Source: Branchiostoma floridae (taxonomy: Eukaryota; Chordata; Leptocardii; Amphioxiformes; Branchiostomatidae). Taken from it: a stretch of DNA of 59,885 nucleotides. The stretch spans positions 4,008,698-4,068,582 of the forward strand of contig NC_049987.1 of the NCBI RefSeq assembly GCF_000003815.2, read 5' to 3'. Position numbers and translations under genes: made by a program. Below are positions 20,001 through 35,000 of the stretch, piece after piece; position 1 is the first letter of the stretch, and each line of letters begins with the position of its first letter. The notes beneath the pieces were generated by a model. It ran no database searches, was not told where the DNA came from, and saw only the letters and a program-made list of their open reading frames with translations.

Positions 20001-23000
20001 GTCCTCTGCTGCTCTCTTCTCCATGTCCTTCCTGTGCTGAACCTGCCCCTCCAGGAACTTAGCAAGTTCCTCTTGTTTAAATAACCGCGGCGGAGTCAGC
20101 GGGCGCGTGTGGAAGATGTACGCATTCTAGAATGGACAAAGAAAATGTTTAAAACAAGAAACACTTACAACAAGACCATATATAGTTTCATCAGGTTGGT
20201 ATTATTCAAGGAGTAACAAGATTCTCTGTATGCAAACAAGTGTTCAATTCAACCAAATGAATGTTTTGTTGACCGTCTGTCACCTTCCAATTCTGATTGG
20301 TTCATGTTGTACTGCAGCTATAGGTGGCGCTGCTTACAGATGTGGTCCCAAATGAAAATTACATAATTATACATAGTTGCGTTACCTATACTATAGCTGC
20401 AGTGCAAACGTGAACAAGTCAGGATTGCCCTAGGAAGGTGACAGACGGACACTGAAACATTGTTCTTGAAAAAACACAAGAGTTCTGTACAAAGAATTTT
20501 GTTACTCAGGTTGAAGTTAGAACACACTTTCCAGGATTGTAGACTGTTGTTATTAACAGGATAGTCACACAAAACCAGCCTTACAGAAGGTAATCAACTG
20601 GTGTTGAATTTTCCCATTTTAAAGACTGATTTTTTTATTGATTTTTGTATGATTATCAGGGGTACATTAAGTATTCATACAAATTTTACGGAATACATAT
20701 TTTACGGAATTCATGTGATCCACTACTAAGAAACATAAAAAATTTCAGGAATTCATACAAGTTCTTCTTAGAGTAAGGATCATATGTATTCCATAAAACT
20801 CTTTCAAATTCCGTAAAATTGAATATTTAGGCACCCCTGATTATAATAATTTTCAATGAAGCACACACGTGAGAGCTAATTTCTTAAGGTAACCCATATT
20901 ATATTAAGCACACCACACCACTCAGCTACAAAATAAAAGAAACCGACTGTCGTTGTTCATGGGAATTTTTCAGAGCAACTTGTTTGGAAAATGTCCTCCT
21001 TGATTTCAAAGAAAAAGTTTCCAAATGGCCCGTTTAGAATTCCCTGGACAAAAATGGCCTGTTCCTGTTTGTATATGTATCTCCACAGACCTTGCCATGA
21101 GGTCCGCTGGCCAGCCCACGCTAGAATAACAACGGAAACAACTTTTAAACACAAAATTCAACGTTCAATCAACTTTTACTGGAGGTATGGAACATAGCAC
21201 ACAGTCTAACATATAGGACAACCTCTTAGCATGAAATCTCACTGAATTTGATTACCAACAAATGGCTTTACTTAACACTAATGATATCAAACCAGCACGT
21301 ATCCAGAACGTAATTTTTTAAGGTGCCGTTGGCATATACAAGGTTGATATCCCGTATATAGGTCAGGACTTGAAATACCACCTGCATATGCAGGTTAGAG
21401 GTATTTCTGATGTCTATGTATGTCTAACCTGCAACCAGATTTTTGAGACATGTCCTTGTGATTCCTATACATGAGAATGAGGACAGTAATGATGATCACT
21501 GATAGTTTGTAATTATTGTGAGTACATCAACATGTAACTTTTTATTTAGGTTCTATGCAAGGCAGTTACATATTTTCAGTTTAAAAACAAGTAACTGTAT
21601 AAAGTACATTCTAAAGGTTGTTTTGTCCACTTTTGGGTTTATATCTAAATGGTGCAAGTTGACAGACAAAAGTATTTTTTTCGAGCCCTGTAGGTTCTGC
21701 CCAAAGAGAGATTGTATGCACGGTCAGTCGTACTCGAATGCAACATTGACCACAGAGGACAAAGGAGCTCAGCAGCTATAATAATAGTAGCTTTGGATGC
21801 CATGCCATGTACAGGGCTCGAAATACTGGGTGCATGTGCACCCAGGTGCACCCAAAATTGGAGCTGTGCACCCAAGTATTTTTTGTGGGTGCACAGGGTG
21901 CACCCAAATATTTTCTTAAGTTTATCTATGTAAAGATATCAATTTACTAAGTATACATCATATTCTTGACATCTAAGTGTTAGAAAGATAATAAAATGTG
22001 TGTCATGGTACTTGTTTAAGAATTTGATAACTTGTAACTAAGTTTTATTCTTAGGTTATTACTTAAATCTAAGTGGTGCACCCAAAATGTTTTTGGTGCA
22101 CCCAATTCTTAAAGCTGGGTGCACTAGTGCACCTAATCCCAAAAATGAATTTCGAGCCCTGCATGTACCATATGTGAATTATGTTCTGGATACGTGCTTA
22201 TCAAACCCTGACACAAAGGTCTAACTCACGTGGAAGTTCATGTCTCTCTTGGCTTTCTTGGCCTTGAGTGCCTCCGACACGCCCAAGTTGAAGGCTGCCA
22301 CCTTCTGGTTGTGATGTCGGTTAGCCATCACTTGTTCCTGTATTGAGGTAAGGAAGGAAAGAAAAGGTTTAGTCAAATTTCTTGTCTTCTTTTTGCTGAT
22401 TCTGACCATTGGAAAAGTAGCTGTACAGCAAGAGTAATATTAATAGGTAAAGAATATGACAAGGCTACATGTAAATATCAAAAGTGTAGGAGGTAAAATT
22501 ACTTCAAAAAACTAAGATGGATACTGTAGCACAGACATAAAGTCAACCTGTTATTGATTAATACAATCTAATATCATTTTTTTTTGGGGGGGGATCTAAT
22601 ACATCAAGTCTCCTCAAGCATTTAGTATTCTGTATAACTGAGTTATTATTAATATGGCTATCGTTCATTCCCATGTAATTGTAATGCACGTATATCATGT
22701 TTGCCTATTGTATTGATAATGGTTGCTAGCAGCACTTGACTGTGGGTCATAATATATTCATAACCATTCAGTACAATACATGCAAGGTATGCACCCCTGA
22801 CATACTATATTTCACCCTATTGTTGACTACGTCCCCAGCGGTACTTTTGTGTACCTTGGAGATTTAGATACAATAGACTTGAAAGAGTGACTCTCTTTCA
22901 GGATTCTAGTTTACGATTGCGCATCTGATCAATGGAGAAATTAAGTGCCTTTTCTGAGAGCTGTTTTTACAACATGTTTTGTGTGGATTTGTAGTGTCAG

Positions 23001-26000
23001 TTTGATTAAACGGTACTACTAGCTTTCACTGAAGAGTTACTTTTCCACTGGTCGTGCCAAAGAAGACAGATGTTATGTACAGTATTTACAGGTTCATAAT
23101 TGTACCAGGAAAATTCCCCTAGCTCTTTTCAACAAGCACAACCTACAAACTTTGAACTACTGCTTTAACGTCCTGTCCTAAGGACTGCAACCCTTTCCAG
23201 TAGCATGAATGTCGGGGGAGTCGCACAGACGGAATCAAACTCACAGCTTCTGGTTCCAAAAGCAGGGAATACACACGTTGTTTTGTGTATGTGTGGGTCT
23301 GTGAGTTTACTTGTCGTATTTCCTTGAGTAAGGAGGGATTAAGTTGGTTACTACATACCTGTTCCTTTGCGATGGCCTCTGTGTCTCTCATGTGCTGATA
23401 CTGCTGCAGCAACCTGTCCTGTTCCAACTCCTTCCTCCTGCGTTCCTCCGCGAACGAGACCGGGATGTTCCTCGCCGCCCGCTGGTAGCACAGGTAGCAC
23501 ATGTCGCCTCCCGACCCCGTGTGTTCCGAGCACGCCGTCCTGGGCGGGGCCAGGACATGGTGAACCTCGGGCGGGGCTCCTGAGATGCGAACTTGCATCT
23601 GTGAGGGAGGTGGTGTTTTTGGAGGGTGGGGACTCTTTGGTGGTGAGCGGCTGAAACCAAAGATATCGAAAGTGTCAATTCTCTGTATACTGCAGCTTCT
23701 TCTGACTATTTTCTAATTTGATCTGCTATATGGAAAACAAAACAGGGCCCAAAGGCTGGGCTCAAAACACTTCTTATAGACAGGTTGCCCAGCTGGTTTG
23801 TTTTTTTGTTTGTTTGTTTGTTTGTTTGTTTGTTAAGTGAGATCTCCATTACATTTTACTGTACTGGTGCAGTGCCCATGAACATTTCAGGTTGCCACAG
23901 GTTCAAAAATGAAATCTCAAGCTTTGCTAGTGAACTTGAATGTTACTTTAGATAACATGAGTTTGTTCATTCATGGTAAGAAAATTTTTAGAAAGGAAAA
24001 ACGTCCAGGAAAATAGCACTGAGCGTGCCGTAATTTGAGCATTTTTCATTATGCTCTACCTATCATTATCACTATCTTTTATTTAAGATTAACGATTGCA
24101 GTTACATTTATGTTGACTTTCATCCTTGGTGTACACAGTGGTAGGCCGCTTGCATGACACTGATTCTTGAGTTTAAAACTTAAGTTGTGCTAATCAAAAT
24201 GTGGTTGCCTGGTATTTTGAACCAGGGCTTTAGCCAGCTCGAAATTTTTTTCCGTCAGCCAATTACAATCGTCGCGAAAACCGCGAAAATTAATTAGAAG
24301 GACTGAACTGAGGCCTTGAAAAATGGGTTTTAATGAGATTATCGTATGCGAAAGGGCGCGACACACATTGTCAACAATCATAACAATAGCAAAACAAACA
24401 GTGTCTGGCTTTTACGGCCGTGGACGGCATCCCCAAGCCGCCTGTAGCTTCCACCAAGGATTTTTGTCCGTCAAGGTTGACGGATTGGTTTTAAAATTTT
24501 TCCGTCAGACGCAGCAAATTTCCGTCAATTGATGGTAAAACGGACGCTGGCTAGACCCCTGTTTTGAACCCTAGTCGAAGAAGAAGAAAAAAGAAATGTT
24601 GTCCTTACCCATCTTTAACAGAGCAGGGAGACTTGGCTGGAGTAAGAGGGGGTTGAAACTCCTCCAACAGGTTGACTCCTGACACCTTGGCAATGGGAGC
24701 CTGCAGTCGCGACCCTGCCCTGCTAGGGGGCGCCGACAACCTGGATTCTACAAAACAAAGGAGGAAACCACAAATTGTTAGATCATTTAGTACGATCACC
24801 ATGGAATTATTACATCACAACTCTATAACTGTATGAATATATGACAGAAATAATATTTGAAGGAATTATACTTCGTATACTCTGCAGAAATGTACTTGAA
24901 ATACATGTACCTGGTTTAAAACACTACAGATATGCAGTATTCTTTTAGATCTGAAATAGCTGAGAAAATGTACAAAATGAAAAGGAAAATAATGAATATC
25001 GCTTGCTATCATATATGATAACAGTCTGTTCTAGAATACAAACAAATGTTCTTATTGAAGAAGCACATTATAAACTACATTGTATATAATATTTGCTTTG
25101 AAATAAAAAAGTATGGTCAACAACCACTTTTTTAAAATAATTTTACACAGATGAGGCATAAATAACAACATGATGATGATGGCAGTTTCTTCGTATCCGA
25201 AGATCAACAACATAATCAACATAATCAAGTGGCAAATACATTACAGTACATTACGGTAAAAAGGATACTAGCTACAGTAAAAGCGCAAGTGACATTTAAA
25301 AGGTGTCATCAATATCACCATGGCAACAGTAAACAATCAGCTCCACATCCACCACTCTTGAGAGACAACTTCAGATTCTCTTTTTATGAGTGTCAAACAC
25401 TCTGCAAGTCATCATGGGCACATATCTCTTGTTGCCATGGCAACACATGAATAATTAATCAGCTCACACTGTCCTTTAGCACTGTGGTAGGTTAACAGAG
25501 CCTAACAACAAAGCTATAGATATGAACGTCCAGTTTTCATTCATGACAGGTGATTGACATAACAATGGCAGGAAAGAATGCATCCTGTCTGCCATTGAGG
25601 GTTGCTACAGAGTTAGGAATGCGTTTAGTGGGGGCAATTTTGGGCATGTTTTCTGTATTAATGGACGCTACCATGGTCACCCTACAAAAGGGTTGTTCTA
25701 AAGAGATTCCAATGCAAAACGTGCAGAAATTTAATGTCGTGCAGAAATTTCCAATGTGCACCAATATTTATTCAGTTGAATCTCGAAAAACGAACACACA
25801 ACATACATATGGCAACGTATATAAAAACTGAGTGCTAATTTCTAATATGTTAATGCCAAGGTTTGAAACTGAGATTTGGGTAATGCATTTTAGTAAAGAA
25901 CATAAAACTGAAAACAAATTTGTGGTTGAAAAATCCTGTCACTATCCCATAACACCACTTTATGGCTTTAAAAGTAAAAATTTTTGTTACACCATTATGA

Positions 26001-29000
26001 AAACTTACTGCACCGTAATTAATTTACACCAGTGACAAGATTAGTTGGAACAGTGTGACTGAATCTAACACCATGCCAACACTTACTTAATATACTCTTG
26101 CCAGTCTTGCACGTTCTCCTGCACTTTTTTGCAGGGACTGATCAAGTCAGGCATGAAAAAAACAGTCCTCCGTTAGCGAATCAATTCCTCACCAACATTA
26201 GTGACAGGAAATCTTAAAATTAGTAATTCTCCAAGCAGAGGCTGGTAGTGGCCATGGTTTTTTTTTTCCCCCTTGCCTCACAAAGAAAGCGCGGCAAGTA
26301 CTACCAAAACCTCTGCTAAGAAAATTATACTAGCAACGATCCGTAATAATAATATTACAACTTGGATTTTGTAAATGTGGTAATTGTGTGACCACTCTAA
26401 ACATTTTCAGCCTATCCTATGCCTCTAGATCTAGATTTACTATTCTACATTGACTATCACTCAATACTAATAGTATCATCAAATTTGTGCACTCTTACTT
26501 AGAGTTTATCTATTACTTCATGCTACAAGCATTTAAACTAATATCATTAGATGCATAAAAGTGACTTTTGAGAAAGTTTCCCCGTGCTGAATACCGTCCT
26601 AGGGAAAAGAACTTACTGGCGGCTATAACAGTCCCCTTGGCATTGGAGCTGGGCACGCTTGGCTGGTAGAAGGGGGGCAGAATACAGTTCAGGGAGATCT
26701 CCGAGACTTGAGGCATGGTGACACCTCTCCTGGGGTAGGTCTACTCAAAATGATCACAACTCCCGCAAACACCGCCGGTTATAGCGGGGGAATGTCTGTA
26801 GCGTTGCTATGGCAAGTCATGTGACCACGCACATGCCCTACCCTACGAGATGGTACTTTATATTCTAACGGCATGCAATTTAGATGAAGCGGTTTTATGA
26901 CAATGCCCAGCCCAACAGATAACTACCGAGCTGCTTAGTCACAGCGGGGTATCAACAAACAGCTGGATAAAATATGCATGATGGTTCTTATTCAGCTGTC
27001 AGTTCCTTGTCAAAGGAGCTATTATTCTTCTGTCACTCCCCCTTCTGTCAGAAGGACTATGGAGTGAATCAGAGAGGAAGTCTCGGCTATAGAATATTAT
27101 CAGATGTTCTTCTGGGCTGGCATTGTTGGGGTGGGACCATTTTTGGAATATGAGACTTATCCGAATCAACGGCAGATTGGAAGATTTAGAAGGGAAAATT
27201 CATATATTGTGCATATGTAGCAATTTTTAAATAGTAGATTTGTTTGAAATGAGCTTTGCAGGGCCTAGCACAATTATTGAAAACTACAGGGCCAAAGCTA
27301 CAGGAAAATCATACAAGTAGCGTCCAATACTGCTGCATTGGTCCCGGACACATAGGCAGCGATTGGCTAGTCTTCACACCACACTTCCAAGTGGCTCTGT
27401 ACAGCGGGTTTTCTTTGGTTAGGTTGCAAACTTTGAAGTCCTTCCCAACACATTCCATACAAACCACATTTGACATTCAGTATTCTGTGCATTAAAAATA
27501 CAGTGGACTTTGAAAGTTTAAAACATATCAGAAGATTGTTGTTGAGCTAAACCTAAAGATTTGGCTTAACTTTTTAAAAACAAAAATGTAATGGGGCTTA
27601 TCAAAAATAATCCCTCTCTTTGTTTTCGTAACAGGGACTTTACCTTAAACTAAAAGACCATGCACAGGACACCCACTTCAATACACACATACACCCCTCC
27701 CACTACACACACAATAATGCTTTCCTAATAACCCCTCATTATCCTGATTTCACCTTGATACGTCACACAATGGAGGATAAGGGCCCCTTATCACACCCAG
27801 TTAACACAGGTACACCATACAATAAAGCATGGTGATAACCCCTCATTATTTACGGGTTAGCTGTAATATGTGGATCGTGAAGTGGCTTCTACGTCATTCT
27901 GGTCGGATGTTGTGAAGTATTGGTGTGGCTTTATGTTTACTACAACTAACCGGCTCACCAGGTCTTGTGAAAACCTGTGAATTGCTGTTAGTATATATTA
28001 CAGCTGACATTTGTTTCAAACAACTGTTACACACTCAATGAAATCTTTAGATTGAGCTACAACACTACAAGGGTCGATAAATAAGTTTATGGTCTTGAAC
28101 AGAAATTAGATGGAAAACTAAAAATTCCTGGGCCATAGTTATCAAGTATAAAACCTTTATTGAACCAATGTCTATCAAAATTCAAACCATTGTGATCATT
28201 ACTTTACTACTGACACCCTTTTATTAGTTTTAAATATCAGTAACATCGGGTGAAGGAGTTGGACTGTTGAGTTGTGGTGTGTGGATCAACTTTAGCTCTG
28301 ATGAAAGTCAGATACCCACTTCTTTCTAGTTGAAACACAAAGTTTAAGGGATTCCTCATTCTCACAAACTGTTCAAACATGTCATTGCCAATTTGGTTGA
28401 ACTACACTGTGATCACACATCACATGGGTTTTCTTGCCACTTACCTATTAATTTAAAAGAGAATTGGAAAGTGGTGATCACAATAGTTTAAAAGTCGGTG
28501 AATCATACTACTAACAAGAGTTCGTAGACCTCAGGCCTGCATGAAATGTATTGGGTTTCTGTAGACCTATTGTGTATTTTTGCCTTTTTGTCTGTGGTAC
28601 GTGGTTGGAAAAATGAGCTTTTTACTGTGTTGGTTGTGCACCATGCAAAAGTCTGACTCTGAAATTCCATTTTCTGAATTTGTAAGTTTGGACAGGGATG
28701 AACATTACTTATTTTGGATTTCTTAAGTATGTAACCAACCACAGTACTTTGAAGTTGTTGAGACGCTACCTTTTTTTGTCTCAGATGGCCCATGCACATG
28801 TAGTTACTCTGTCACATGATATACTAATATCTTCCTATTTCAATGTACTGACCTAATGCAGCTGCTAAGTCTCCTTGGTTTGTGTTCTTCCAATGATATT
28901 CATTAAAGATTTATTTCTGGGGTGTTATTCACTTGACATCGGAATGTTACTCGCATAATTTGACCAATGATACTTTTATCTGTAGTTCCATAGACATTAG

Positions 29001-32000
29001 ACAACATGAATAGTGGTAGCCCCCATGCAGCAGCAACAGTTTGTCCCCAGGGTGGTATGATATTTTCATTCAATCCATCCAACCCAAACCTAAATCTCCT
29101 GTAGTATCTAAGCCAAATTTAACAGCATAATTTACTATGAAAAATGTCCTTGTCAATCCCATTTATAGATGGCAAGCTGCTGGCAATGGAAGCTTTGAAA
29201 AGTTCAGAAGCTGTTGTAGTCAAAGCAAACACCCAGCAAACATCCCCACAAACCAATGAGCAGTTGCTTAGAAGGGGAATTTCATCATATATTTGCCGCG
29301 ACAAAATGCAACAAACAATACTGAATTTAAAACAGAACAAAGCTAAGCCTCCACCACTTAACCCTGCCTGTACATAGATTAAGCAGGCCCAAAAACCAAG
29401 CGAATATGACTAGCCCAAAACAACAAATTACCTGTATACAGTATGGAAATGGCATTACCAAAGAAACAAAAAGAAACACAGGACAAATCATACACATACC
29501 TTTCTCTTATGCCCACACTCTATACAGTTCTCCTCCACATTAGAAAATTGCATCTTCTTCTGTTTAAGTTCAAGTTCAACCATGATTGCCAACAGGGTAA
29601 AGGAACTTGTACCGGAGCTTAAAACTCAGTACTATACAGCTCTAGAAACACCACAAAGAGTAATAAGCAAACTCCAATTATACCTGACCAACAGATATAT
29701 AATCTGGCACACTCCCGTCATCTGGCAAACTGTCAGTGCCACTAAGTAACCTGATACATTGAAGGTGGCCCAGGCCAGATGATGGTTCTACACCCAACCA
29801 TAATCTGTTTTTAAAACCAAGCAGATATTGGGAGGATGCCCCAACCACACTAAAACAGGGTCAACCTATACAGTATCAAGTTCAAGCACTAGGAGGCCCA
29901 AAATCAAACCTGACCACCAGGACACCACAAACAACTCACGTACCAAATGGCAACACAATGGCACCTTGCGTTCCGGAGATACAGCGCACGCCCCGTGCCC
30001 GCACAAAAGGTAACCTAAAATGTCAAGTTCAAGCACCAAGGGCGCCAAAATCAAAATTGAGCATTATTCAGCCACCGCCGACACATGTGCCAAATATCAT
30101 CGCGCCAGCACCAGCCGTTCAGAAGATATAACTCCGGAAACACCCCTCCCGGACACAAAATTCGACCTGCCGGGTCAAGTTCAAACGCGACAAGGCCCAA
30201 AGTCAATCCTAGGCAACAGGCAACAACCCCCCACCCATGCACCAAAAATCGTCGCAATCGCGCGTATCGTTCCGGACACACAGCGCCAAAAGTGCCCCAA
30301 AAACACCAAAAATGCCACCTTCAATGTCAAGGTCAAGCGCCATGAGGCCCAAAATCACACCTGAGTTCAGCATCGNNNNNNNNNNNNNNNNNNNNNNNNN
30401 NNNNNNNNNNNNNNNNNNNNNNNNNNNNNNNNNNNNNNNNNNNNNNNNNNNNNNNNNNNNNNNNNNNNNNNNNNNAGATACAGCGCCCTACATCCCCGGC
30501 TACCGAAAAGTTTCCACCAGCATCAAAACCATACCTGCATACATGCAGGTAATGAATGGCTACATTATGTGTGATATTTAAACCTAAACTATCAGCCTGT
30601 CCAAAACCACCCGAGTGTTTGGAACATTATCAGGTGCTTGTCTCTTTGTCCGTTGACATCTCTTTGTCCGTTGACATCGTTGAAAATGATCAAACGACCA
30701 ATAACAGGGCTCAAAATACTGGGTGCATGTGCACCCAGGTGCACCCAAAATTGGAGCTGTGCACCCAATTATTTTCTCTGGGTGCACAGGGTGCACCCAA
30801 ATATTTTCTTAGGTTTATGTATGTAAAGATATCAAAGTATACTTAGTATACATGTACATCATATTCTTGACATCTTAACAAGTGTTAGAAAGTTAACAAA
30901 AATGTCTGTTGTTTAAGAATTTGATAACTTGTAACTAAGTTTTATTATTAGGTTATTACTTGAATTTAAGTGGTGCACCCAAAAATTTTGTTGGTGCACC
31001 CAATTTTTTAAGCTCAGGGTGCACCAGTGCACCTAATCGCAAAAATGAATTTCGAGCCCTGAATAACGTTGTCCTATCATGAAGGAATGGTTTGTCTGGC
31101 TGTGGCTGACGAGTCCAATACAAACTCTTGACATTATCAGGTATGACATAGTTAGCACATACAAACCTTTGACTTCTTCCTCCATCATCTGTTCTTCCTC
31201 TCCCTGTCCTCCCTCCTCCATCTCTACATGTTCTTCCCTCTCCTCTTCATCTGCACCCTCCGCTATAGTGGGCATGGTCGGCTTCTTGGTTTCCTCACCT
31301 TCAAGATTTAGTCCTTCTCCCTTAGGGGATATCCTGTAGAAAAGGACAGTCAATGCCATTGAACATTTGGAGGATCTATCTCTTCTTCTTGTACTATTGA
31401 TTCAATATTTACATGTAATCATCTTGGGTCAAAGTGTAATACTTTTTCAGTAACTGATGCAAGCGTAACACAACTGAAGTACAAGATATACATTTATAAT
31501 TATTGCTTAAAACTGATGCTACATACGGTAACAAATACATTGCTATGGCTATCAATAGATATAGGGGTGTCCCTTAGCTAAACTTGGAGCTCGCAGCCTC
31601 ACAGTTGAGAAGGCGGCAACCCCTGTCTGTAATAATATACCCTGCTACAGAAGTGTATTTAGTGCTTTTCCCAAGGACACAATGTCTAGCCAAGAATGCC
31701 AGGAATCCAATCCTAGCATGGACACTCGGCTATTTGACACCACCAAAAAAAAACTCCTCCCTCTCAATGCCACTATTTCTTTATTCCAATCATAATCCCA
31801 AATAGACCCTATGCACTACAAAGTTAAACAACAACACCAAGACATACATACCTTGGTAATACTAATGTGTTAGAAGTCAGAGGTCTGGTAGGTGTCATTC
31901 TGTCGGACATGACAGAATCAGCTGTCCCAGGACGCTGGAGGGAAAACATATTGATAACAGTTTAAGACCATATTGAACCGACAATCTGAGGATTGCTGTA

Positions 32001-35000
32001 TCAAAATATTCAAGTCAAGAACTGTAAACTATTTGTTACACTACAGGTAGTACATGTAATAATATAAAGGAAACAATTTTTTGTGGTGACCTCTTCAACA
32101 TAGAAATAAAACCAACACAAGTATTTAAAGCTTTACAGTACTTACATTTTTCAGTGCATCCACTAATCTTCCCGATCCATCCATACACGTCAGGAACTCC
32201 TTGTAGAACTTCATCTTGACCTTGGAGTCTCGGATCTGCAGCTTGCCGATGCCGTTGAAGGTGAACTCCACGTTCCTCCGGGAGCCCACGGCCCGCGACA
32301 GTGCCCCCAGGACCTCCCGTACGCATGCTTCTACCGTGTCACGGTCAAATGGCGTCTCCAGGGACAGGGCTGCGAAGTTCAGCTGGACCACTGGGATTTC
32401 ACCTAGAGGGGGGAGAAGTATAAAATGGTTGTTTAAAATTAAAGCAAACATCTCTTCAATTATATAAAAATGTAGTTCTTTGTACACAAGTAAGTCTTAC
32501 ATTTATTCAAGCCAACCGCACAAAGTGGGACCGCATAGCACAGCGGGACTGTGTTCGGCCCGTGACCAAGAGGTCGCTGGTTCAAATCCGGCTGCTGAGT
32601 CACCGATCTTGTGCCCTTGGGAAAGGCACTTAACACGAGTTTCCTCCCTTTACGGTGCACACCCCAGTTTATTTGGGGTCTCAAATCGAGGCTGCGCACC
32701 CTCAAGTCGAGAGGCCGTCTCTTCAAGAAAATAAATCTAAAGCAGAAAAGCCGTATATGGGAATGAAGGGTATCACTCCAGCTTTAAGAACAGCCGGTTT
32801 TCAGTTTCTTCACTCTCTCTACTTGTCATAATTTTGGGGGGAGAAAAGTTTTTTCACGTAAAAAAGTATGCAAAAAAGGGGAACTTTGACGTGGAAATAA
32901 ACCCATCACCTATATTTTAGTCATGAAAATGACTGATATTGTCGGAAAGAGAATACATCTAAGATTAATGAAGCAAAAAATTAAGAAAATCGTAACACTG
33001 AGATTTTTACAATAACCCGACGCGCGAGGCATAGCAACACGGCTCACAGACCGCATATGGACGGGGAATCTGGGACAACGGGCGAATCACTTCCAACGCG
33101 TAGAAATACAAGGAAGTGACACTCGGGCCCAAAACCAATTTGCACCAAAAACACATCACTTCTTACGCTTTTTAGCCATGCCAGTATTAAATGCCACTTT
33201 GCAGCAGATTATGAGAAATTTGATCTCAAACACGGACCCTCGAGACCCTTTCGTCACATTTTTGTCGCGCACTATCTCGGACCCCTGTCGCCGAAGAATT
33301 GGTGTGTGCACCGTTTACTCAGGTGAAAATGAGTACTTAGCTTCGGCTAGGGCCGTCCCTCGAATAGGACGTTAAATTGAGGTCCCGTGTCTGGGGAGAG
33401 CCATACCTCACGCACGTTAAAGAACCCCCACACGTGCGATGGTGCATTGTGAGTTGTTGAAAACCTACAGTACCTTGGCCGCACCTGGGGCAATAACTGT
33501 CTTATTGAGGTCACCTGAGTTGCGCCGAATGGCAGCTCGCTCCAGATACTTGCGACAGTCGTACTGAGGTCACCTGAGTGATCCCTTTATAAAAGCCCAT
33601 GTATCAGAGTTATAAAAGCTTGTGATCCTTTTGGATAGTATGCCCATTTTTTTTTCCACAAAAATGAGTAAATCCTCAATTCACTTTAACTTTTTCACTA
33701 CAGCCATGTATGCCTTCTGCACATTTTGATATAAAAACCCAAGCCCAACCAGGCAGCTTTCCAGACCAAAAAGTATGATACAAAAAACACAACATAAAAC
33801 TATGCTTAAGATGTAAAGAGAATAGTTGTGGGCATTATTTGAATGTATTATTTTTACCTAATACATTTCTATTTTTTGTCCGGGTTTGGAAATATGATGT
33901 AATAGCCTTGGTGTGTTCTACATACTTCACGACACACACAAAACATTGATAGGGCAACTGTTGTATCCATGAACCCATAACAACTGCTGTCACTCCCAGC
34001 AACAGTAGCTATACAGTTACAGTCTCGTCACAACAAACAGAACACTCCGGGTGACAGTAACTACATAATTGCGTGTACCTGTCCGCTATGATATTACCCA
34101 CTTCTCACCACAATTCATGTGGAACAATCATTACGGAACAACAATGGCATTCCAGAATACAATTATCCTCAACTGATAGTATCAGTGACAGGTGAATGCA
34201 TGTGCATGGCGAAAGAATTGATGTACCCATAATAAAAATTTAATTCAATCTACTCAATATAGTCATTACGGTAATAAATTCTTAGCGTGCGGAGAAAGAT
34301 TTATGTGCTAGACACCCAGTTGTACTGCACTACCATATTTTAGTTTGATGCAACTTGGTTTCTGGTGTTGGTGTTTTTAATGCTGGTTTTGTGAAATATT
34401 ATGACTTGTGATGCAAAACATCGGCACTTTTTACTTTAACGATTCTGGCTGCTTCAGTTTATACAGCTTATCATATCAGCATCTGACAGAAAACAGAGAG
34501 TACACGTAAATCAGGCATGTTCGGAATGGGCCATAGTTACGAGCGGCGTCCCACAAGGGAGTGTGCTAGGCCCCGTCCTGTTCCTGTTATTCGTGAACGA
34601 TATGCCACACTCAGTGAAAAGCGATCTCAAGCTGTTCGCGGATGATACCAAAGTCTTCCGCACAGTAAGAGAAGCTATCGACTGTGAGGCACTACAAGAT
34701 GACCTCGGCAATTTGCAATCCTGGGCCAAGACCTGGCAGATGAAGTTTCACCCAAATAAATGCACTGTTCTAAGACTTGGAGCGGGTCATCCCCCCTTCA
34801 ACTACCACATGACTGACCACCATGGTGTGACTGTGAACCTGGAAAACACTACAGAGGAAAAGGACCTTGGCATCAAAGTGGACAGAAACCTAAGTTTTGA
34901 AGCTCACATCTTGTCAATAGCCTCCAAGGGAAACCAGATGACAGGGCTGCTCTGGAGAACTTTCCGATACGTTGATAAAGAAGTCTTCATCGCCCTTTTC

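Larger units (their letters stand above)
26725..31166 (-). other. Large CCDC81 intron between exons 6 and 7
   Basis: Besides the satellite/gap at 29873-30484 and the element at 30705-31061, nothing coding was seen. At 30642-30676 the word TCTCTTTGTCCGTTGACAT is directly duplicated. 28500-28800 holds a minus-strand open frame of biased composition that I do not consider a gene. Confidence 0.5.

Noticed and set aside
29828-30581. Several overlapping open frames around the assembly gap
   Set aside because: They lie in a degenerate satellite of low stop-codon density and one runs through the N run; no splice or family support.
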